Assembly: GCA_004026145.2 (NCBI GenBank)
Contig: CP034979.1
Coordinates: 9,637,746-9,701,745 of the forward strand
From: Takifugu bimaculatus
Taxonomy: Eukaryota > Chordata > Actinopteri > Tetraodontiformes > Tetraodontidae
Reading direction: 5' to 3'
Length of the DNA: 64,000 bases
Shown here one piece after another: positions 13,425-23,700 of the stretch. The position numbers were made by a program, and so were the translations under genes. The notes under the pieces were generated by a model. It did not search any database and was not told the DNA's origin. It worked only from the letters and a program-made list of their open reading frames with translations. The first letter of the stretch is position 1; each line of letters opens with the position of its first letter.

Positions 13425-13700
13425 AGATTCTTTTAATTAAAGTCAAATGTCTTTTAATTAAAAAGAGGAAAGCGCAACATTCGTGTTTACCGCCTAGTTT
13501 TTAGGTGCTAAACTCCATTGTCAAGTGGCAAATGTTTGAAACTGTGGGGAAAGTGTGCTTAATTAAAGTGAGCTGTGAAAATGTGCACTAATCAGATACG
13601 GCTGGTAACAAAGTCCATGAAATTACTAATTAGAATTTCATTAAAAGGTACCGCTTTATCATTCGAGCAAATCGTAACCTTTAAAATGCTTTCAGGAAGG
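13425..13700. promoter_or_regulatory. candidate element with paired TTTTAATTAAA sites
   Basis: CTTTTAATTAAA occurs at 13430-13441 and again at 13451-13462, 21 bases apart, i.e. two helical turns. A third TTAATTAAAG follows near 13,559, and ACTAATTAGAATTTCATTAA near 13,625. This is a strong cluster of paired homeodomain (Q50-type) cores in unique sequence. Confidence 0.4.
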
Positions 13701-16247
13701 CAATGTGCCTCTTTATGTCGGCTAAAATAGAGAACTGGTTGCCTTTTGATGTAATATCTCGTTTAGGATTTCAGTTAAATTGGGCCATTTAAACATGTCT
13801 TTGTTTTGGAAGTAATTTATCAGACTAATTATGACAGTTATTGCCTGACAGAACACTGCACTCCTGCAGGAAGAGATCACAAACTCAGACATTTAGCACG
13901 GATAAAAACATGCAAGTTGGCTTTAATTGGAGCCATCCTGTTTTTGATTTCCCATTTTTGATGATCAATTCATTTCAAAGAACCGGAACAGTTACTTTAC
14001 AGCTGCTTTTTTTCCCCTTCTTTTTTAAATGCATGTCCCGATTTGCAGTTTACTTAAGATTTTCAAGCACTAACATGCTTCATTTTGTTGCGACAGCTTT
14101 TCACTCCGTGAAGTTTGCTTCCTATAGTCAGCGCCGTGTGTCCTCAAAGTCTGGTTACTATTTCTCTCATCAAGTCTGTTCCGAAATGAGCGGTGTCAGC
14201 CGAAGGGATCGTATGTCAGTACTCAGGCCTGTTTATCTGAGGGACAGAGGCGGTAGAAGAAAAGACAACCTGTTCTACTAATGACCGCCTGATTTTACCC
14301 TGCAGAGCTCACTCGGAGTATCAGAGAATGACTGTCCACGTTCAGCGGACACGTGCAGAGACCTGATTAACCGATAGTTCATCCCAGTAACACCCAGGAG
14401 TCAGAGGTGAATACAGGGCAGACGTGAAAACTAATACCACAGGTTCCCCCGGTGTCACGCTCTCTGCAGAGGTGCAGGTCGGCTGCAGATGTTCAAGGAA
14501 CACAGACCGACAGGGCATAGCTTAGCATCTGACTGGATGTAGTTGACCGGGTGAGGAGCTCAGATGAAATCACCGCCAGGGCTCGAGCTCTGTGCATGTT
14601 GCTCACACTGAGCACTGCCAGTGCTGTACAAGGCATGTTGGGAATGCAGCTTTTTAATTTTGCCCCCGGGGCTTCATAAACCTTTGCCTTTGAAACACCA
14701 ACCCCGGTAGCAGCATTCTGTCCTACCGACTACATGTGTACACATGTACTGCGTCTCCTGCAACAGGAATTCTTGTCCGATGTGCAACACAGTAAAGCTG
14801 TAAAACTTCTGATGGAAGGAGAGCAGATAGACACGTAGGTGACATTAGTGCTTATTTATAGCATTCATCAAGTAAATATCCGTAGTTTATAAAGTGAATG
14901 AACAGCTGTAGAAGGCTTGATTTTTGGTTTTATGCTTGCAGAAGACTGAAGCCAGCTGATGTCATTTGGTTAGCGGCGTGCCCCGACTCTTTAGGTGGAA
15001 GATAATTTGCACCTTTGCATGGATGAGACTCAGGCATTAACGTGTGAGTCTGACAGTACCGTTAATTAAGGCAGATGGTCAAATGACCCTGTCAGGGCTG
15101 CCAACAAAGTAGGGACAAAACAGGCCTAATTGCCTGCCCATTTGCAGAGCTTTGTCAATTCCCCGTGCACGTTGTTACTGAAGTGTTTTTGTTTTTCAGT
15201 CCATTTGGGCCTTATTAAATCTGTGGCTACAACTAAGGCGTACAGTAAATAGACAAAGGCAAGGACGGCAGTGAGGACATATACACAGCAGTGCCTGTGA
15301 CAACGCCAGATACGTCCTTAAATGACTTGAAATGAAGCCCGCTGCTCCCAAAGCTACCTAATCGTTGCAGTGCACGTTGAAGGATTTTCCATCACACCTC
15401 AGGAAGAAAAGGTTATTTTTGTCAAGCAATTTTTTTTTTTGGATTCTTTAGAAAAAAGAGAGAGAAAGAAGAAGTGAACTGTGGGGGGTCACAAAATGAA
15501 AGCAACACCGGTGTTCAGTCGAGCTTAGATTTGAAGAGCTCATAAAACTCTCAAGATGTGTTTAAAAGCACCAAATTGAAATATGTGCTAAATTACCAGC
15601 TGTGCCAAAAAAAAATAAAAAATTCCCCAATCTGTCAATAGGAAGATCCTAGTGTATAATCATCGTTTTACAATTGGACCACATGCTGTAATAATGCACT
15701 CAGCAGGCCTATGCTGTGCTTCTGACATGATAGTACAGCTCATAATGCCGCCTGTAATTATCCATTTCCTGAAGGTGGAAGGCTGCGTAAAAGTGCCATG
15801 AGCGCGTCAGCTCCTCATAAAAAACTCTCTTGTTCTCCTCTTGAGAAACGGCTCCTCCAGCTTAACTCACTGGGCTTTGGTGGGGAATCACAGCAGTTCC
15901 AGCAAGCACCCGGTTAAAGAAACAAAGGGCAGTAAACCTCAGATCACACCTATAATCCACCCACTGCACAAACCTGTATTCCTTCTCATGCCACGTTTTT
16001 CCTCTGACGGCCATTATGTGGTCGTCAAACGGGCAGAATATAGTTCACCCACAGCTTCTGTATAGGGCCTTAATTCCCACAATCCACTGTGAAAAGCCAC
16101 CAGTGTGTTACACCCATATCTTCATGCAGTGTGAGATTAAAGAAGCTAAATAAGCATCATCTGTGCAGACGATGCAGTGCTGTCGGCCATTAAGCCAAGT
16201 CATCGTCTATTACAAAGTTGCTGCCTTAATGATGCATCAAATTGTAA

Positions 16248-16250
<3 letters not shown>
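13701..16250. other. intergenic with enhancer-like stretch
   Basis: No gene; the 146-codon frame at 13,841-14,281 has no recognisable feature. Around 15,050-15,260 TTAATTAA (15062-15069), CAGATGGTCAAATGACC, GGCCTAATTGCCTG and CTTATTAAATCTG make a plausible regulatory block. Confidence 0.55.

Positions 16251-16287
<37 letters not shown>
16251..16287. repeat. (TG)n microsatellite
   Basis: Pure TG dinucleotide run immediately left of an enhancer-like block at 16.3-16.7 kb. Confidence 0.95.
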
Positions 16288-16290
<3 letters not shown>

Positions 16291-16334
16291 CTCCTAGTAG
16301 TGGAGGTAATGCAGGACCAGAGAAAGACAGGGTT

Positions 16335-16665
16335 AAAAGAGAAAAAAAAGCATTAATTATTAGTCCCAGTGGGATCTCTTATACTCTGTCTAGCCTGGAC
16401 AACATCAATTAATACAGCAATTATTATCCTGGCCTGTAGCGGAGGGTTGACTAAGCTGGCTTGTCTTCTGACGATTACGGCGTGAGGGGAAGCAGTGAAA
16501 GAGAGGCATGCTGAAGCGAGATTATTCATCTTGCGCTAAAACCCTGCTTTTATGATGCATGGCTGATGAGGGAGATAGCCAAACAGCCAAAGAGTAATTC
16601 AGTCTGCACTCAGCATTACTGCAACACAATCTCCCTATAGATTAATTTCTGTTGGGTGTCATCTT
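16335..16665. promoter_or_regulatory. candidate conserved non-coding element
   Basis: ATTAATTATTAG at 16352-16363, ATCAATTAATAC near 16,404, AGCAATTATTATCC, GATTATTCATC, TTTATGATGCATGG and AGATTAATTTC in sequence free of repeats. One of the densest runs of homeodomain, Otx-like (ATTATCC/GATTA) and Pbx/Hox-like sites in the window. Confidence 0.4.
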
Positions 16666-17930
16666 TAGGGGTGTAGGGGAGCGCCACTTTGATAAAGAAT
16701 GAACCGTGCACACATTTTTCTTCCCTCCTCTGGAGGAACAAGCGAGCCTAAAGCTGTGCTTTAACTCTGAAACCCTCTAGATCCTGCCTGACAGGTGCAG
16801 GTTCGCCGTCCTCTTCTTACACTCCTGGGGTCTCCTGTGACCCTGGCCCTGCTCTACATTCACTCTTCTCCCGTTCCTCTATTTGGCCTGGTTCCTCGGC
16901 ACCCGAGGCAGGTGTGAGCAACAGCTCCACCTAGTTTCTGCAGCACAGCTCTCACTCACACACACTTGAGAAATCTGCCGTTTCAAATAAAACACAGCGC
17001 CCATATTATGCCCCCTGCTCCAGTCAAATGATCCACTCTATTCTTCCTTGTCATATATTTGGAGAGGAGCACCCTCTGTGTCTCTTGTTCTATTTTTGTG
17101 ATCCTCTTGCTCGCTCTCCTGCAGTGACAGGCCTCGCAGGAGCGTCTTAAGCACATATGCCCCCTTTTCCCCGCTGCCAGTGTAAAATCTGTGCTGACAG
17201 CCTATGAAAACAACACGGATGCTTGCATGTTATCTTGACATGGCCATGTTAAGCCGCGCACCCATGATGCTAAATGGTCCTCATAAACCTTTTAAGATCC
17301 GCACAGCCTAATATGGACTTTATATACGAGGTGGGGAAAAAGCCATTATGCTGTGTAATATGGTTAGATTCATCGGAGACGTACAGATGGCAGCCGCCGC
17401 TCGCAGATCGCCAACATCCTACCAGGACAGTGTGGACTCGGAGGGAATCCGGAAAGGGGAATGCAGTTTTTTTCTTTTTCCAGGTTATGGTGCTGTTTAA
17501 TTTAGGTATAAACTGGAAATCGCAGCGCAGATGTGGGCTGTTTATGCTTTAGAACGACGTTTAAGTGTCTCCTGCATTATAATCTATCGCTACTTTCCTG
17601 TGGAATCAATTGACAAAACAATTATGGTCTGCAGGATCTAGTCTAACAGAGTGCTAAGGATGATTAGATGGTGGGTATTACATGAGGAACCCATCTTTGG
17701 ATTAGCGAAGAACACAATAAATTCTGAAATAAGTGGAGGAATATGTACATCCCTTTCATGGAAGACGCTTAGGTGATTGCTGCCACGAGGGGATTTGTCA
17801 GCATAACACAGGATCTCAAACAATAATGTGTGCGTGATAGGACACCACGGAACACACTCACAGTCGATTCACTGCCTGTTGTGTAAATGGATTTTGACTC
17901 CATGAAGCCGAGCAAAGGGCCAGAAAGAAT
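16666..17930. other. intergenic, nothing gene-like
   Basis: Pyrimidine-rich stretch (16,720-17,180) and then unique sequence; the 92-codon frame at 17,274-17,552 is unremarkable. Confidence 0.6.
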
Positions 17931-17939
17931 TCTGCTCCG

Positions 17940-18335
17940 TTTCATCATCGTCTGATGGAGCGCAGAGAATCAGCCCCATCGCCGCGGTCGCTGAAGGAAG
18001 AGAGGGGCATTTATTTCCTTAAATGAGTCAAATCCAGGCACATGTTCGTCCCTCTGAGATCAGGAGTCTTGCTTTGCAGCTTTATCTCCGGGAGCGGCGA
18101 CTGCGAGGTGCTGGATTGCAGCTCCTGAGCACGTTGTAATTACAGCGGCTGAGGTGTAATAAAGGTGCAAATTTCTGCTCCTGAGGCCGGTGCCAAACTC
18201 GACCAGATTGCTGACGGCGTCGCGAGCCGGCGCTTGATGTTGTCACCTCGCTGCCTTTACCTGCCTGACAGGATGTGTCAGATCCGAGTGTGCTCGCAAC
18301 ACCGATGCCGACGACTGTCCGTCTCCGATGACAAC
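17940..18335. promoter_or_regulatory. CpG-enriched patch in the desert
   Basis: CpG dinucleotides are unusually frequent (for example ATCGCCGCGGTCGC, GGAGCGGCGACTGCGAGG, ACGGCGTCGCGAGCCGGCGC, ACCGATGCCGACGAC) compared with surrounding CpG-poor sequence. It borders TAATTAGGATTATGATGATT at its right end. No coding exon follows on either strand. Could be a CpG-type promoter of an unannotated non-coding RNA or an orphan CpG island at an enhancer. Confidence 0.3.
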
Positions 18336-18940
18336 AATAATTAGGATTATGATGATTAATGGGGACGATGAGGCAGCAGTTTGGCTCACAAGTGCGAGAC
18401 GGGAAAGAATTTGCGCTTGTGTGATTGATTTAAAGAGTCTCCTCTTTCTGAGTGTTGATTGGAAACATTTTCTGGCGCCACTCTGTTCTTATAGTTGTAT
18501 CCTTCAGACACGTTCACATGACGTGAGCACACACACCCACACACAAACTCAGAAACAGACAAACACATTTTTGCTTTTTTTTTTTTTTTGCACTCGCGGC
18601 AAAATGAAAACTTCTGCCGGAGTCAGATTGAAATTTATATCAGTTTTTCAGGCCCAGGCCCAAAGAAAAAAAGAGAAAAAAGATCTTACTGCACATTATT
18701 TTGATAAGTTTGGTGCCAGAGATAGAGAAGAAATGGAGGAAAGAGGGAGGAAAGCACCCCATGCTCCAAACAACAGATAAGTGCAGAATCCAAGATTCCT
18801 CTTGCTGCTTCATCATTAAATGCTCAACTCGACCCTAAAGAACACAACTTTTACTAGAAATGGATCCTTGTATAGTATTCCACTCCAAATACAAAACACC
18901 CTCAATTACTACAAGTCAAAAACAATTTTGACTCTGTGCA

Positions 18941-18942
<2 letters not shown>
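18336..18942. other. intergenic
   Basis: A 150-codon plus-strand frame (18,328-18,780) crosses a poly-T run and a CA-rich stretch; composition (Thr-His, Gln, Lys repeats) shows it is not a protein gene. Nothing else seen. Confidence 0.6.
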
Positions 18943-18983
<41 letters not shown>

Positions 18984-18984
18984 G
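18943..18984. repeat. (TG)n microsatellite
   Basis: TG run ending in GCGTGTG. Confidence 0.95.
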
Positions 18985-19194
18985 CCCAAAATGCCACTAC
19001 ATGAATGAACTTTGAAATGAGTTTGCGGCGCTCCTCCATCTGCTACAGCAGCAATCGTAATGAGAGAACCTGCAGCGCTGTTGTCAGTCACCAACATGTC
19101 GGCGTATCGTCTCCTACACTGTTTATTTACTTTCCTAATGAAGAGAAAGTCTTTATCTGTGGACCACGAACCATGAAATTCTTTGTTGGCTGCA

Positions 19195-19209
19195 ACACAC
19201 GCACACGCA

Positions 19210-19257
<48 letters not shown>
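19195..19257. repeat. (CGCA)n/(CA)n microsatellite
   Basis: Compound tract: CGCACGCA units and then pure CA; left border of the dispersed repeat at 19.26-19.46 kb. Confidence 0.95.
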
Positions 19258-19259
<2 letters not shown>

Positions 19260-19463
19260 TACACATATCTTTGTACTTTCTTTGTGAGGACTTTCCCAGA
19301 CATAATGCATTACCGGGCTCCTTAACGCTAGCATCACAGCTAATGCTAACCTGAACCTAAACCCAAGTTTAACCTCAACCTTCAAACCACATCTTGACCC
19401 TCAAACAGTCTTTTGAAGTTGTGAGGACCAGTCAAAATGTTCTCGCTATGTAGCAAGAACAAG
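19258..19463. repeat. dispersed fish repeat between two CA tracts
   Basis: Contains CTTTGTGAGGACTTTCCCAG, ACATAATGCATTAC, a CTAACCTGAACCTAAACC region and TTTTGAAGTTGTGAGGACC with CAAAATGTTCTC. This arrangement (GTGAGGAC ... CCTAACCC ... GTGAGGACC ... AAAATGTCCTC, flanked by CA repeats) is a familiar dispersed sequence in fish genomes. No coding content. Confidence 0.5.
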
Positions 19464-19504
19464 AACACACACACACACACATGCACACACACACACACAC
19501 ACAC
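19464..19504. repeat. (CA)n microsatellite
   Basis: CA tract with one ATG interruption; right border of the dispersed repeat. Confidence 0.95.
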
Positions 19505-19954
19505 CACATCAGAGCAGCAGTAACACTCATTACTGAACCACAAATCAACCACAACCTTCCATCGGGTGGTGCAGCTACAGTGTTTTCTACTTTCTCGCAC
19601 TGGGTCAGGTCAGGGTTGACTTTCAGTGTACAGTAGTGCTGGCAGTAAAAATCTGTTACCATATTTATCACTCTTCTGACGACTTTCCCCCCTTAATGGT
19701 CATTAATATTCACCGCAGTTTACGTCCACATCTAAAGCGGACACTAGAACACCCGCGGAATCAGCCATTGTCCACAGGACCTTTCAGGCAGGTGGAACGT
19801 CTAGTGTGGAGGATTCACAGATGACTCCACAGCAGCAGGAGTCCGGACCCACCAGTCAACATGGAGAAATTAAACGCGGAGGCTGGTTTCAATGTGGCAT
19901 TCGCTAAAAAATGCCTATTCCAAATTCCAATTGTGCACTAGAAGAAATCTGACA

Positions 19955-20045
19955 ATCAATCAGAATCAGAATCAGGGTACTTTATTGATCCCTTTAGGGG
20001 GTGTCCATTAGGGAAATTAGCATCTCCCCAAAGAAACAAATTGGC
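19955..20045 (-). mobile_element. retroposon 3' tail, reverse orientation
   Basis: On the minus strand it ends AGGGATCAATAAAGTACCCT then GATTCTGATTCTGATTG, the classical fish retroposon terminus with a short (TGATTC)n tail. Only the extreme 3' end is present. Confidence 0.55.
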
Positions 20046-20382
20046 AAATGTGTCAGTGTAATATGAGTGTTACAATCACAACATGTGTGAATGCTGATTC
20101 ACGTGTGGCTAATGGCATGTTGCCAGGTGTTAATAGCGAGAAGAGAGTTGAGGTTATTTCTAAATTATGTGTAATTGACGTTGACAATAGTGCATCGCAG
20201 TATCAGCCACCAAAACAAGTTGACATTTAATTAACTAGTTATCATATTTGTATAAGATTGCAGGTGGCTATATGTCTGTTGATGTTAATGCGTTAACATC
20301 ATTGTTTACATTTTAGTCGTGTTTGGGCCTGAATAAAGACGTGTGATAGTAAAGTGGTGATTATGGCTGAAAAGATTCATTT

Positions 20383-20722
20383 CCTCCGCCAAGAAGGTCA
20401 TGTGACTGCCGGCGTTTGTTGGCAGCATAACTGAAACAGTTTCAAACGAATGTTTTTGGCATTTTCAGGTTATGACCAAGGAAACAGATGATTACATTTT
20501 TGTGATGTTCTGGATTCCAGAGGGCCTTTGACCTTTGATCTTTCTGTATTTTGATCATAAAGCAAGCAACCTTCTATGTTATGTATCCTTGTATTACTAC
20601 TGCATACGTGTGTACTGCATACTATACTGTACTGTATGCTATGCTATGCTATAAGTGTGGGTCACAATATGGGGAATTAGGCTGCTAAGCAGAGGTCTGA
20701 TCTCTCCGAGTGTCTTTTCTAT
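20383..20722 (+). mobile_element. short dispersed element with CCTCCGCC ends, copy A
   Basis: Starts CCTCCGCCAAGAAGGTCATG, contains CGTTTGTTGGCAG and GTTCTGGATTCCAGAG, TTTGACCTTTGATC, and ends GCAGAGGTCTGATCTCTCCG then AGTGTCTTTTCTA. An old widely dispersed animal repeat that I recall begins CCTCCGCCAAGG and ends CCTTGGCGGAGG, i.e. with inverted ends like a small non-autonomous DNA transposon. Interrupted near 20,580-20,660 by a low-complexity TACTGTATGC run. Confidence 0.55.
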
Positions 20723-23700
20723 TCCATATAGTAAAATCAAGTTGAAGTTCTATTTTCTGTGCACCATCAGTAGAAACCAGCACATATTCTTATCTTGCTA
20801 GTAACAGCATGCTCCTGTTCTCTGGAAGAATCACACAAAAGTGTGTGATCACACTTAATAATACACACATAATAAACTGAAGTGACACTTCAAAATAAAA
20901 GCTAAATTAATGGGGCAGAACAACATTTTATTTTGACTCGGACTGCGGAAAGAGTCTGTAAAAAGTCAGCAAACTGGAGCAGCATTTATCCATTGAGAGT
21001 TGATCCACTCCCAGTATCGATTAATAATGGTTGTAGATCCCTTCAGGAAATACTGTCCATCCAAACAATTTCTTCTTCTAGCAAATGTATGTAATTGAGT
21101 TATTAGGCACACAATAAGCAATAAACCAAATAAACAGCTAAAAAAAAAACCAAGTCAGCATAATAAAGTTGGCAGAAAGATAAAATTACAGTTTTAATAG
21201 CTTTACTTTTCTATATGTAAACAAAAACCAAGTTATTGAAACTGACGGAATCTCCAATAATGAGACTGTGTTTGATTTCCTCAGCTCTACCGAATAATTA
21301 GGCTAACTTAAGAATTATTTAGAGGTTCTTATCTGAAGCACCTCTGTTAAATCTTTTGTTGACGTGTTGGATGAGTGTGGAGGACGCTGAGCAGGGCCGG
21401 ATCTCCCACACGCTGGCACCCAGCGAGCCTCTACCGGATCTGTTTCCTCAGCAAGGTGCAGCACGCCGCTGTCACCGCTCGCCTCTTCATTACTTGCACC
21501 TGCTAAAACATTTGTGGTATTCGAGCAGCACATTTGCTTTTTATTTAACCTGCCGTTGGAGACCTTTGAAGTGCATAATAGCAGAGCAGCGTAGGCCCTC
21601 CTCCCACCCCCCTGAATCATTTACCTAGTAAAGGCACATTCTCTGCAGCTAACCCATCAAGCGGAAAACGAGTTTGGCCCTCTATTTCATCCTCCCTCCC
21701 TTCTTTACCCTCCCACCTTGCGCCCCCCCACCCCATTCCTCCGCGTGCGTCACTCCCTCCCACCTCTGTTGACAACCTTTGGCTGTTTGTGGATGAACCA
21801 GTCGCAGTGGATGGCCGCGTTATTGGCTAATTATCCTAAAGAACTTTACATGGCTAATCTTGGAATGCTACCTTTGTCATTTGCGCTTGACGGCTGCGCT
21901 TCCATGTGGAACGCGTGAGAGGAGAGGAGTTTCAAGAATGGAGCCAGACTTGGAATAATGTTCGATCACCCTCAGTGATAACAACAAATGCTTTTTTATT
22001 TTTATTTTTATTTCTGAGTGCCCTTATTGCACAGAAGGGACTCTCTCTCTCTCTGTGTGTCTCTCTCTCAATTAGATTTATTCTCTCGCAACTGTAATCG
22101 GGTTATATTGTAAATCCACTGATGTTTTATTTTGTATGTCTGACAGAGCTATGTGAAATTTTCCCGGGTATGACATGCTCATGTTTTTTTTTTTTTGGAT
22201 CCCTCAGCCAAAACCGCAGATGTAAATGTCATCTTTAGATAATACGGCCCATCCACGCACCATCTGCTGAGTATATTGCACATATTTTAAATCAGGTTGC
22301 GTTGAAATCCAGCACATAGGTGGTTATAATGAACAGGACCTTCACCCGTAAATGCCAACAAGAACTTTTCTTGGATGTCTGACTCAAATAAAAGCCAAAG
22401 GATTTTGATTTGCATTGAAATGTGCTCGAGGGCTGCTACATGGCAATCTGCTGCGCCTTCTAAATCATAACCTATCCTCTTATATTTGTTTGTGTGAACA
22501 AATATACATGTCTGAAGATGCACACGTCTCTCATTGACCAGTAAAGAATCTTTGAAGTGTTTCCCTCTCAGTTCTGTGTCTCATGAGGAGCACAATAAAC
22601 ACTTGGATGCAGTACAAGTAGGGAAAGGGTTGGTTTTTATGACAAAGGCATAAATCAGTCAGAAAGAAGAAAAAAGTAGATTTCTAAGGTGTTTTAAACA
22701 GGGCCAAGCCTCCATAGTTCTTTTACAACCTGTTGCATTTGTAATAACTGCAAAAAAGGCACATAAACTATCCAGAGCTCATCAATCTTAGACAGCGACA
22801 TTTCTCTTTTAGCCTCTTTTGAGTCGCAGATGGAATTTCCCGGTAATTACTGAATCAGATTTGCCAGGGTAGAATCAATTCCATGTTAAAGTTAGCATCC
22901 ATTATTTTAAAAACACGCCCCAAAAAATGCCCCTAAAGACACAGATGCTCAAGCAACATACCAGAAGTTCGATGTGCTGCTATTAACCAGTTTTTAAAAC
23001 AACGCAAAGATAAGTTTATATTATGCTGCAGGTTTTTTCCCCCCAAGAGAGCCTTAAGCACCTTTTTTTTTATTTTTAGAGAAGTCAACCTGAACTAATA
23101 GTCTTGTAAGAAAGGGTCAGCCTTTGTGTTATCTACAAATCAAAAATAACAGGTCTGCAGCATTTAAAAAATGATGAAAAAGAAAGATGGACTTAGAAAG
23201 ATAATAAATTACACCTGGATACTTGGAGGGAACCTGGCAGAGGGCTTCTTATATTGCACCCAAATTACTCCATTTGTTCCTTGAAATATTTTAATCCTGG
23301 CTGACCTCAAACTTCCCATGAACCAGAGCCTGAACAAAAGGCCGCCCACTGTCCTTGCAGTAAATCTGTTGTCTCCCTTCTCGGCCCTCAACGGGGGATC
23401 ATAGATCAGCACCGCTCTGCAGCTTGCTTCAATTTACTCAATTAACTCTGCTAAAGCGCTTGTAGGTTCCGCAGATGTTGGTTTATTATCAAGGCCTAAA
23501 ATGTACAAGTGGGTTCAGGAGCCCGGGGTGGTGGCAAGGTTCATAGAGAGAGGGAGGGTGGGGGCCGAACAAACCTCAACCCCCCTTCACGTCGAAGAAC
23601 ACGTCAAACCCGCGTCTACAAATTGATATGGCTGTTATCAGCTGCATCATCCGCTGTAAATATTGAGCCCGGTTTCACATTCAGATAAGCAGAGGTGACG

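Noticed and set aside
13841..14281. 146-codon plus-strand frame
   Set aside because: Random-looking composition with Phe-rich poly-T stretch; no family features.
18328..18780. 150-codon plus-strand frame
   Set aside because: Crosses poly-T and CA-rich sequence, shows no domain and no splice or promoter context.
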